Shown: one piece after another, positions 44,101 to 56,700 of the stretch
Numbering within the stretch: position 1 is the stretch's first letter
How the letters are laid out: each line of letters starts with the position of its first letter
Assembly: GCA_947471745.1 (NCBI GenBank)
Contig: CANJKZ010000010.1
Location: 3,831,501-3,895,500 of the forward strand
DNA length: 64,000 nucleotides
From: Closterium sp. Naga37s-1
Lineage: Eukaryota; Streptophyta; Zygnematophyceae; Desmidiales; Closteriaceae
Direction: 5' to 3'
Position numbers and translations under genes: made by a program
The notes under the pieces: generated by a model
The model's input: only the letters and a program-made list of their open reading frames with translations
Databases searched by the model: none
What the model was told of the DNA's origin: nothing

Positions 44101-47100
44101 CAAATACGTCAAGGGAGATACAGGCCTGGCCGGTCGTGTGTTCATTCATGTGTCCCATCCCATACCCATATCCACATGTGTGTGTGTGTGTGTGCGCGCG
44201 CGCGCGCGTGTGCGTGCGTGCGTGCGCGTGAGTGTGTGTGTGCGTGTGTGTGTGTGCGCCAATGTCTCTTTCACCCCACCAGACTGCACGCCAGAGGACT
44301 ATGAGCGCAAGTGCGTCAAGGCAGAGCACGGCCTAGCAGTGTGTTAATTGGCCTTGTCTCACACTGCCTGTGTTTTGTTATGTGCCTCTCACACCCCGCG
44401 TGCAGACTGCACGCCAGAGGACTACGAGCGCAAGTATGTCAAGGCAGGCAATCACATGGCACTTTTCTAGTGGCTGGACCGTGCCGTAACCATGTGACCA
44501 CGCCTGTGTGTGCGCCCTTGTCTCTCCTCCCGTGCAGACTGCACGCCAGAGGACTATGAGAGCAAATACGTCAAGGCAGACAATGGCAGGCGAGGGCCTG
44601 ACAATGTGCCAGCGGCCGTATCCCATACCCATATGTCTTCACGCCTGTGTGTTTGCTGTTGCCTCTCTCCTCCCGTGCAGACTGCACGCCAGAGGACTAT
44701 GAGCGCAAGTACGTCAAGGCAGAGCACGGCCTAGCAGTGTGTTAATTGGCCTTGTCTCACACTGCCTGTGTTTTGTTATGTGCCTCTCACACCCCGCGTG
44801 CAGACTGCACGCCAGAGGACTATGAGCGCAAGTACGTCAAGGCAGACAATGGCTCCTGCACCCTCTCCTTCCAGCCAACCAGTACGTACTCGTTTCTGAA
44901 CTCCAGATTTGTTGAGCTTGATTCTGAAAATTCCAGCTTACTTTTGAGGCGCCTCAAAAGTCCTCTCCTTCCTGCCAACTAGTACCTACTCGTTTCTCAA
45001 CTCCAGGTTTGCCTTCGGCTAACTTTTGCCATTTATTTTTGTGACTTTGTCTCATCTGCAAAAAGTTGGCTAGAAGATTCGCTGGGTGGATAGACGATGT
45101 ACAGAGTTGGTTATCGTGACTATAAGTCTACCAGTTGTGACTCTATATGACCTTTTTGAAGATGCACAATCATGCACCATCCCTTGACTTGTCCCCGTTG
45201 CCCTCGCTTCCAGTTGCACTTTTGATGAATCCGAAACACGTTATGCTGTTGGGGTGAATGGGGTGCTCTCGTTTGCTCCATGACAACAGATTGTGATGGG
45301 GTGAATTCCAGCTGGGATAGTTCAGCTGGCCTTCTCTCCTTGTCCCTTTTGTTCTCGCCTCCAGCTGCATTGCATCTAGGGTAAATCCACAACCACAACA
45401 CGTTATGCCTGTCTTTGTCTATCTTGTTTGCCTGATGTCAACAGACTGCGAGGGAGGGGATTCCACTTGGGAGATTCCTGCTGACCCTCTCTTCTGTGGT
45501 GAGCACACTCCGAGTAATCTGCTGCATCCTTGTTTCCTTTCTAGTTCCTCATTAAGCACTCCTTGTGAAATCAGCTCTTTGCTTCTGCGAGTGGTGGTGT
45601 GCATGCAGCATGGTGCCTGGTTTTCATTCCGAGCTGCCTCTGCTGCCATTGGCTCACCCTGTATGCGCGCTTGTGTGCTCGCATCGCACGTGTGCATCAT
45701 GCGTGTGTGTCTTTTGTGAGTTTGTGCATATGTTCCTTCCTCCTCCTGCCTGCATGCAAATCCATCCATGCACATATCTAATTGCCTCCGAAACACGCAT
45801 CCAATTCAAGCACCCAAATCCATGCGTCCGGATCCCACCGCTTAAGTCCTCACATGCACATGTTGATTGATGGGTAACTGATCTGCTGCACAGTTAAACC
45901 CAGTGCCAGGCGACTTTTGATTTGAGATGTCTCAAAAGTCGCGTGCATATATGGGTCTAGGGATTAGGTATTTGCTGCCCAAGTCTATGTTGAGTGATCT
46001 ATTGCAGGGCTAGGCTAGCCCCAATTTCCAATTAGGGGGCTTGGGGGCCCCGATCTGATGAGAACATAACATTCTCATCCCATGACCGAATGGGGGGATC
46101 CATGCATCAGATTCAGCTTATAACATCCTCCCATGATGTTATTAGCATCAGGCATGGGGTTCAGCTTATAACATCCTCCCATGATGTTATTAGCATCAGG
46201 CATGGGGTTCAGCTTATAACATCCTCCCATGACCGCATGTTGATTGATAATTAGGGATGAGCAAGGTGGCGAACACCTGTTCGGTTCGCCTCGAACACGT
46301 TCGAGGCGAACCGAACAGGTTTTGTTTTTCAGCTTAAATCGTGCGCCCGAACGTGTTCGATGTTCGCCCGAACACGTTCGTGTTCGTGGCGCTGCTGCAG
46401 AACGCCCCGTGGCGAACACGAACGTGTTCGAGGTTCGCCCGAACACGCCTCCACAGGCGAACAGCGAACACCTGTTTTTTCCTAAACTGTTCGCCAAACC
46501 GAACAGTGTCCGGTTCGGCAAAAGAGGGTGTTCGACAAGGGGCGAAGACGAACATGTTCGTGTTCGCCCTTTGCTCATCCCTATTGATAATCGATCTGTT
46601 GCAGAGCTAGCCCCGGTGCCATGTGGGGAGGGCAACATCCGCACCATCCATGGCAAGTGCGACTACATCAGAGACCCCGCATCCAACCAGCCCCTCAGCA
46701 AGGAGAAGACCATCCAGGCACGTGGTAGCATGCGGTAACACACGGTAGCATGTGGTATGTGGTAGCTCCGGTGGGTGGCATGCATGTGGGGAGGCAACAT
46801 CCGCACCATCCATGGCAATTGCGACTACATCCGAGACCGAGCAAAGAGCCAGCCCCTCAGCAAGGAGAAGACCATCCAGGCACGTGGTAACATGCGGTAA
46901 CATGTCGTAAGACACTAGACAATACGTGGTAACATGTGGTAACATGTCGTAAGACACTAGACAATACGTGGTAACATGTGGTTACGTGGTCAAAACGTAT
47001 GGTGCTGTCATGTTCCCTGCTGCTCGTCCGTCTTCTTCATTCACGCTTGCGCTTCCTCAACATCCTCCCCCTCAGCATTTCAAGTTGTGATTTCAATATC

Positions 47101-47528
47101 CTTTTATATTTTGAGCAAAGTTCTTGAGGCGCGCCATCACCATAACATGTCATCATGTCACCATCACCATCACGATCACCCTCACATCACCCCCCTCCAC
47201 ATCACCATCACCCTCACATCACCCCCCTCCACATCACCATCACCCTCACATCACCCCCCTCCACATCACCATCACCCTCACATCACCCCCCTCCACATCA
47301 CCATCACCCTCACATCACCCCCCTCCACATCACCATCACCCTCACATCACCCCCCTCCACATCACCATCACCCTCACATCACCCCCCTCCACATCACCAT
47401 CACCCTCACATCACCCGCACTCCCACATCATCATCCCCACCACCAGGTGATCTATTACTTTGACAGCGGTTGCAACCCCACAGCACACGGCTCTCTCCCG
47501 CTACCCTCGCCTGGATACATCCCCTGCG

Positions 47529-47590
<62 letters not shown>

Positions 47591-47673
47591 AGAGCTTCGT
47601 GGTGGGTCGGGTGGGAGTTGTGTGGTGGCTTGATCTGTGGCGGCGCTGCCATAGCCTGGATACATTTTCTGCG

Positions 47674-47715
<42 letters not shown>

Positions 47716-50700
47716 GGAGTTTTGTGGTGGTGCAAGTGGGGTGGGGGTTCTGTGGTGGGTTGGGTTGAACCTTATCTAGCCATCACGAATCACCCCACAC
47801 GGCTCTCTCCCACTGCCATAGCCTGGATACATCCCCTGCAGTATGTGCCAAAGTTTTGAGACGTCTTAAAGCTACCATGACCTGGATGCATTCCTGCCCT
47901 GCGGTATTTGCCAAAGTGACTTTTGAGTCGACTCAAAAGTCACCTCGTTTTGAGACGTCTCAAAGCTACCATGACCTGGATGCATTCCTGCCCTGCGGTA
48001 TTTGCCAAAGTGACTTTTGAGTCGACTCAAAAGTCACCTCGTTTTGAGACGTCTCAAAGCTACCATGACCTGGATGCATTCCTGCCCTGCGGTATTTGCC
48101 AAAGGTACGATGAACCAGCTGGATACATTTCCCACATTATGTGCCATGTCGTGCCGTACCATACTTTACCATATCATACCGTACCGTACCGTACCATTCC
48201 ATACCGCACCGTGCCATACCATAACATACCATACCATACCATACTGTACCGTACTGTACCATACCATACCATTCCATAGCATATACTGTACCGTACCCCC
48301 CTCCACTCCCATCTTCCCCTTTTCCTTTCTCTTCCCCCTCCCACACAGACATGACGTGCCCTGCCGGTTCCTACCTGGACGGGGACAATGCCGCAAGTGC
48401 AAGCCTGGCACACAGAGGAGAGGAGAGCTCACAGGACATCATTCCGCCATCCAATCCCATCCACTGCTTCTCTCTTCCCCCTTCGCCCAACCCCCCGCCT
48501 CCCCCCCCAAGACATGACGTGCCCTGCTGGTTCCTACCTGGACGGGGACAAGTGCTGCAAGTGCAAGCCCGGCATACAGAGGAGAGGAGAGCACGCAAGA
48601 CATCATTCCGCCATCCAATCCCATCCACTGCTTCTCTCTCCCCCCTTCGCCCAACCCACCCCCCCCCCCCCCCCCCCCCCCCAAGACATGACGTGCCCTG
48701 CTGGTTCCTACCTGGACGGGGACAAGTGTCGCAAGTGCAAGCCCGGCACGTACAGCATGGGATCCGTTTCGATGCTTTCTATGAGCTTGATGACCGGTTG
48801 TTCCAGGTATGGCTGGGTACTTGGCGGTACGATAGTTTCTGAGGCACCTTGAAGTTCGCTTTTGAGCTGCCTCAAGATTCATGGCCGGTTGTTCCTGGTA
48901 CGATTGGCTTTTGAGTCGACTCAAAAGTCAACTCTGGCCGGTTGTTCCTGGTACGATTGGCTTTTGAGTCGACTCAAAAGTCAACTCTGGCCGGTTGTTC
49001 CTGGTACGATTGGCTTTTGAGTCGACTCAAAAGTCAACTCTGGCCGGTTGTTCCTGGTACGATTGGGGAAACCTTTACTTGCTTGGACTTGCAGACCGAC
49101 TCGAATTCAGAACGAGTCGTGCATTTTAACTTGATATATGATATATGGCATACATTTGTTATTATATATCTCTTGTTGCTCACATTCATCTCCTGCTTAT
49201 CCTTTTCTACCGCTCTGTATTCCTCCCTTTCACTGCCAGACGGACTGCACCCACTCCAACTCCTCCGGTTCATTCAAGTGCGACGGGTAAGGCCATCTCG
49301 ATGTACCACTCATGCGACTTTTGAGTCGACTCACAAGTCGCTCAAAAGTCACCTTTTTTATTCGACTAAAAGTCATTCAGAAGTCACCTTTTTGGGTCGA
49401 CTCAAAAGTAAGGCCATCTCAATGCACCACTCATGCAAGCATATGTGTCGACACGTCAAGCTCCGTGCTTTTCCAAATGCGATTTAGGCCTATGTGCCTG
49501 GCTGGCCGTAGCAAGAGGACCAAAAGGCTTAAAATGAGACTGCCTCTCCTCCCTTCTTTCTCATCGTTCGCAACAGCTTGTGGTATGGCATGCGTCAATA
49601 GGCCAGCTCAAATTCAGGCCTCTTTTTGATTCGAGGCGCTTCTGTGACAGGCTTAAAGGCCTAACTAAATCGACTCAATAGCCATCCATATGCTCACCAT
49701 TCTCCGTTGCTTCTCACTGCCCCCCAACAGGTATGCAGCAGGCGGCCAGCTCAAAGCCGGCCCGTACGGCAACCCGGTTCTTGAGGCGCCTATAAGACAG
49801 CAGTCATCCTACATGGCGATTATCCACCAGACTCCTGTCGGAGTCCCTTCCCTTACTGCCTTTCACCCTCGCCCTGTTCCTGCATTACTCTGCTCGCTCC
49901 CCTTGTTCCTGCCTCATTGCGCTCAGTCCCCTTTTCCTCCTTCTCTCCTTGCACAGTCATCCCTTCCTCAGCCACTCCCACAGCTGGCTACCAAGAGTGG
50001 CGTCTGTCACCTGGCTGCTGTAGCTTAGAACGGTAACATAAGTCCACTATGCACTGGTAAACAAACGAGAGAACAAGAGTATGCTAGGCTAGGCTTACTT
50101 ATGCTAGGCCACCCAGACGCGAGATTCTCAGCGTGATGGGTTGGGCTCGAGCCGCCTTGGCCTTGTATTGGCCTCGTGCCAGATTTCCTGTCTCTCGAGG
50201 GCCCTGGAATTGTGCCCGCAGCGCCTTGCAATCCCCCATACTACCAACTTCGCGCTTCTCCCAATGTCCCAACTACCTAGTGTACAAACTGAATGACAAT
50301 TACTACACTGCTTCTACACCCCAGTTAGCACAGTTACAGAATATAATGCTCTTACCATGATATTCAGTGACAGCTGTCGGAGTCCCTTCCCTTACTGCCT
50401 TTCACCCTCGCCCTGTTCCTGCATTACTCTGCTCGCTCCCCTTGTTCCTGCCTCATTGCGCTCAGTCCCCTTTTCCTCCTTCTCTCCTTGCACAGTCATC
50501 CCTTCCTCAGCCACTCCCTGCCCCCTCCTGTGCTCGTGCTCGGACTGCCCGTGCACGTGTCACAGGACCCTCTTGCTGAGGCCGTCTCTCCTTCACTGCC
50601 GCTGTGTTCGTCTGGTGATCCACTGTCCGCTCTCCTCTCTCATTTTCCAGCACCAGCACCCCTGACCCTCTCACCTCTTTAACCTTCCACCTCTCTGTTC

Positions 50701-53700
50701 CCAACCCCACGTCCAGCGTGTCTTTCTTCGCTCTGCGCAGGTAGACTTCCTGTCCCTCTGTCACTGCTGGCTTCGCTTTCCTGCCTCCTTGCTGCTGTCG
50801 CTGCTCGTATCTGTGGGCATCTCTCAGCTGCGCCGTGTGCAAGTTCTCCAAGGCAGCCGGGAGCATTTCCCGCATGTATCTTGCTCGTGCTTCTGCCAGC
50901 GCCACCCACTGTTCCGCTCCCTTCACGCTCACCACCCCCGTCAGTACCCTTGGTGCTCCCACAGGCAGTATTGGTTCCTTTCCATACAGCAGGCTGTACG
51001 GGGAGTAGTCCTTTAGTGACGCCTGCTTCCCGAACCTGTACCCTGCCGCCACCCAGTCTAGTTCTTCATCCCAGTCCCTCTTCCGCTTCTCTCCGTACGC
51101 CCTCAGGTTCCGCTTCAAGGTCTGCACCAGCCGCTCGGTCAGCCCATCACTCTGAGGATGGTACCTTGATGTCTGCCTGTGTGTCACCCTTGCCTCGTCC
51201 AGCAGCGCCTGGAACTCCCCCTTGAATTCCGTGCCCTGATCGGTGAGTACCTCCCCTGGTGCCCCGAATCTGCACAGCACCTGTCCCTTGAATGCCTTCG
51301 CCACATGCCTGGAGTCCTTGCTCGGCAACGCACACACTTCTAACCACTTGCTTGCATGCTCCACCATGAGTAGGATGTACCGCTGTCCTCCCCTGCTCAG
51401 CGGCAGCTCGCCGGCTATGTCCAGAGACCACCGAAACCCCAACCCTCTGATCGGCAGTGATTGCAGCTCCTGCTTCGCCTGGGTCAAGCTGGCCTTGCTT
51501 CTCTGGCAGCCTTCACAACCACTGACCCACTCTCTGACTTGCTTCCTCATCCCTTCCCACCACCAGCCGGTCTTGAGCAGCTGAGTTGTGCGCTCATGCC
51601 CGAAGTGGCCCAGCTTCCTATGCACCTCCTCTATTACCCCTTCCCTCTCTTGCGGCGCAGGCACCAGCTTCCACCCATCCACTGACTGCAGCTGCAACTG
51701 TCCCTGGTACCATCGGTAGTGGTGCCCTCGTGCTCTCACCCTGTCTGTCACCTGTTCGTTCTCCTCTGTTTCCCCTTTAATCCACCGCAGGGCCGTGGGA
51801 TCCTTCCATATATCCTGTGGACCCCTCTTTCCTTGTTTTTCTGCTGCTGCCTCCTCCCCTTGCCTAGCGAGCAGCATCAGCGCGTGCACTGGCTCTGCTG
51901 CTGGCGGGTTCCTCGAGAGCCCGTCCACATGCTGCAGTGTCTTCCCCGGCCTGTGGCGTATCTTGAAATCGTATTCCTGCAGAGTCATGGCTCAGCGCGC
52001 GTTTCTCCCCGTCAGCCCCTGGTGAGTCATCAGCCACTGCAGCGGCTGATGATCTGTGATCAGTGTGAATTCCCTCCCCTGCAGGTACACTCTGAAGTGC
52101 TTCACAGCCCACACTGCAGCCAGCCCCTCACCGTGATAAGAGCTGTACTTGGCCTCTGCTGGGTTACAGCTTCTGCTCGCGTACGCTACTACCCTCTCCT
52201 CTCCGTCCAGTTCTTGGCACAGGATTGCCCCCATACCCTGGCTGCTCCAGTCAGTGTACAAGCAGAAGGGCTTGTCGGCCTTGGGCAGCTGCAGAATCGT
52301 TGCTGTCTGCACCGCCTCCATCAGGTCTCTCAAAGCTGCTTCCTGCTCTGTCCCCCATTCCCACCTTTTGTCCTCTCTCAGCAGCCCATTCAGCGGTGAT
52401 GCACGCTTGCTAAAATTAGGGACGAACCTTCGGTAGTAACTCAGAAAACCCAGCACCGCTCTCAGTCCACTTCTGTCCTTCGGCTGCTGCAGCCTGTTCA
52501 ACACCTCGACCTTCGCCTGCTGAATCCCTATCTGTCCGCCCCTGACCTCATATCCCAGGTACTGCACGGTCGCTTCCCCCCACCTGCATTTCTTTGGGTG
52601 GCAGGTCAGCCCTGCTGCCGCCAGCGCCTTCAGCGTCCGCTCCACGTCTCGCATGTGCTCCTCCTCACTGTTGCTGAATATCACTACGTCATCTATGTAA
52701 CATGCTGCACACTCCAGCCCCCTCAGTACACTGTCCATTACCCTTTGGAAGATGGCTGACGCGTTCCTCAGCCCGAATGGCATAAACAGCCATTCGTACA
52801 GCCCGTCTGCACCATGGAATGCTGTTTTCCGCACGTCCTCCTTCCTGATCTTGATCTGGTTAAAGCCCTGTCTCAAATCTAGCGTGCTAAAGATCTCCTC
52901 TGCTCCCAGTCGGTCGAAAATGTCCTCCGCTGTCGGCATTGGGTACCTATCGGGCACTGTCACCTTGTTCAGTGCTCGGTAATCCCCACACATACGCCGG
53001 CTCAGCACCTCTCCCAGCAGGTCCTTTCGTGCGGCTACCACTGTCGGTGTTGCGTACTCCGATTCTGATCTCTGTATCAGTCCTGCTTCTAGCAACTCCT
53101 TGCATTTTTCCTTGCAGATGTCCTCATCCCCGGGTGTCATTCTCCGCTTCCTTTGAAACACCGGCTCGTCCGTGACCAGCTTCAACTCCATCTCCTTCAC
53201 TGAGCACTTTCCTAACTCCTGTAAGGTAAACGCAAAGGCATGCCTATACCTGGCCAGCACCTCCTGCATTGCCTTCTTCCCTTGTTCGCTCATTGCATTT
53301 CCCACAACCCACGCTGGCTCTTCCTGAACTGCCACACACGCCCATGCCCCCACCTTTTTCACCCCTTCCTCCTTCCTTCGCGGTTTCTGCTCCCCTTCCA
53401 GCACCAGCCCTCTCCACATTCGCCTCATCAGCCACTGCATGACCTGACCGTCCATAGCCTGTCCTAACGCTTTCCTCCTTTCCTGTTCCGTCACCCCTGC
53501 TGCCTTGGTTATGTCTTCCCCATACCCCATCGCCAGCTCCCGCTCCAGTGCCGTTGGTTCCTCCCACTTCTTCGTCCTATGATCGTACACCATGCCTTCC
53601 CCTGGCATTCCTCCTTCCTCCCTAAACCCTGCTGCCCCCTTGTACCCCACCAATGTCGGCCAGGCCCTGCGTACTGCCCCCACCTTGTTGCATGGGCACT

Positions 53701-56700
53701 GTGTCTCGTGCCTGCCCTTCTTCACCGGCGCCGCTGTCCTGCCTGGCTCTAATATCTCTTGCACCGTCCTGCTCCAGTCCCTTCGTATCCCATCCAGCTC
53801 CTTCTGCAGTTGCTCGTCCGTCACGACATTTTGCCAATACCTTCTGACACGGTGAGCCCGTGCCCCCAGCCTGGCCGCGTCACACCTTACCCCCTTCCCC
53901 AGCTTCCGTGTTACTAACTCTCGGATCTTTCTGACTGGTTCCCGACAATCCCCCTCCATGTCCAGGTGCTCCAGTAGGTACACCACCTTCTCCTGTCTTT
54001 CTCTGATCCAGTCAATGATGCACAGCAGATTAATTAGCAGTGCTCCCCTTGGATCGTCCAACCCCTTTCCCTTCCCCTCTCTTGAGACGGCTTGGCACTC
54101 CCACCCTGCTACCAGCAGATCCACGTGCCCCCAGCCCCTCACCACTTCTCGTGTCACGTCCCTCACATCGGTCAACGTCCCTGCCATTGCTTTGCTTATC
54201 ACTGCTTCCTCCAGTAGTTCAGGATGCTCCTTCTGCAGTCTCTTTGCATGTCGTTCAGCCATCTTTCTCACTTGTCCGTCCTTTTCCACATATATCCACT
54301 CCTTCACCGCTACTCCCACTCTGAGCACCGCTGCCAGCCCCGCTCCTATTCCCCCGAATAGCTCCACCAGCCTGATTGGTTCCTGCCATGCATTAGCTAT
54401 CGCTGCTTCACCCACTAGGCCCGCTCTCCCTCTTCCCTCGCTTCCCGCTTGCTCAGCCGTGTACGCTCTTTTTGGCTCCTGTTTAGTGAATTGCACAGGC
54501 AGCTCACCCGTCTTGCTCCCCCGCACCCAATACTGCTTCCGAAACTTCACTTTCTCCTTCCAGGTGCAGATGGTCATCCCCACGCCCCAAATCAGGTCTG
54601 TCCCCAGCAGCACGTCGAAATCTTCCGAGTCTGATATCCCGCATTGTAGCCGTATACTAGTCTGCTCCTCTCTCCCCGGCATTAGGACTATTTCCACTAG
54701 GTCCCTTGTACATGGCAGCCACTTGGGCTCGCCTCCTTCCGCGGTCATTACCTGCATTCCTCGCTTTATGTATTGCCCTGCTTCAGTCAGCCCCAGCTTC
54801 CGTGCTAGCCTTTTTCCCAGCATCACGCTCTGCGCTCCCGTGTCCAAGATTGCTGTCTTTGCTATCTCTCCACCTACTGCCACCGATCCTGCCTCTGCCA
54901 CTAGCACGGTTGCCTGGCTAGCTATCCGATCCTTGGGATGCCTTGCTGGCTCTTCTCCTTCCTCACCCTTCTCCCCTGGCCTTTGTTTCGGTCTGCCCCT
55001 TTCCTTGGTCATGTGGTCCTTTCTCCCATCCCTGCCCCCGCTTCGCAGGCCCAGCTCCTCTCTGCTGCGGAGCACCATGAAATTGTATTCCGGCTCTGGT
55101 TCCTCTATTGCTTCTGCTTCGTCATCGTCTTCCCTGGCATATAACCCTGCCTCCTTCTCCTTTTTCCCACCCATTGCCTGTAGCTGCGCCTGTAGCCTGC
55201 CTATCTGACCCTCTATGTCTTCTGGAGTCCTCCTCGGCCCCCCTGTGCGTTGGTAACAGTCCTTTCCTTTGTGCCCCCGCTTCCCACAGACTTCGCATGT
55301 TGGTGCATCCGGGCAGTCCTTGCGGCGGTGTCCCGGCTTCCCGCAGGTGTCACAGTTCCTACAATTCCTCATCAGATGCCCCGGCTGCTTGCATCGGTGG
55401 CAGGTGCGCGTCTCAGCTCCTCTCTCCGCTCGGCCATCCTCCCTTCCCCCCATCTCCGGCACTGCTGCTGCTGCCCAAGCGGGGTTCCTCTTCTCAGTCG
55501 GCCTCGGTAGGTACACCTCGTACTTCCGCTGCGCCAACTCCACTCTCTCTGCTAGCTCAAACACCTCTTCAGGTGTCGCCTCAGCCCCCAGCTCGTATAC
55601 TAGCATCCTCAAGCCTCCTGCCAGCCCCTTGTCTAAGCCGTTCAAGAATTTGCTAATGATCATACTGCTGTCAGTGCACACCACGTCCTCTGCTAGGTTC
55701 ATCAACCGCCCGTAGTACGTTAGAAGTGATTCCTCATCTCGACGCCTGAACTCCTGAAACTCCCTAATGCGCTGGGCCGTGTGCCCTGGAAACTGCTTCC
55801 TCAGCCGATCCAGGAACAGTACTGTTGGGTCCTCGCCATCCTCCTGTGCCCTCCTCAACCATTCTCCGATTTTCATGCGGTACAGTGTCTCCGCCTCCCC
55901 TCCCAGTGTGTTTGGCAGGCTTAAGAAGAACTCGATAGGGTCCATACCGCTCCGGTCACACCTGTACTTAACATTGCTGATCTGCATCAAGTAGTTCTTC
56001 AGGCTCAGGCCAGTCCCTTCATTCCCCATGAAGCGCACCGGTACCTCCACTCTTGGCTGCGCCGTCGCGGCCCATCTGCCTGTGTCCCAGCTTCCTGATT
56101 CTCCCCGAGCTGACTGCACAGCTCCCCGCTGCCTCCCCTTTTCTTCTCTGCTTCACTCGCCGAATCCAGCGACTGCATGTCGACGTCGCCATCGTATTGG
56201 CGCGCGCGTCCTCCGTGCTGTCCCTCCGGCAGATTCCACGGATCGCTCCTCGCTGGCCTTCTCCACGGCTCAGATCTGACGCGCGGATCCGATCCGTCAT
56301 CATCACGGTGCCTGCCCGTAGGTGTCACCAAGTCCGCGCGGTACGCCGCTCTGCGGGGCGAGCGCGTTGGCGACCTCCCGCGCTCCGATGCGCGCCTCCT
56401 CCGCGACGGTGAACGCTCCCGCGGTGAGTACGTCCGCTGCTCGCGCAGCTCATGGCGATCCATGTCGCCTGCACTTCTCTCGTTTGTGAGAGATTCGGCT
56501 CCCACAGCTGGCTACCAAGAGTGGCGTCTGTCACCTGGCTGCTGTAGCTTAGAACGGTAACATAAGTCCACTATGCACTGGTAAACAAACGAGAGAACAA
56601 GAGTACTATGCTAGGCTAGGCTTACTTATGCTAGGCCTCCCAGTCGCGAGATTCTCAGCGTGATGGGTTGGGCTCGAGCCGCCTTGGCCTTGTATTGACC

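Noticed and set aside
49836-50518. Plain 535-bp LTR (A+B) for the gypsy element
   Set aside because: The 5' end has A without B, and B also occurs inside the second A; a simple two-LTR model does not fit without an extra deletion.
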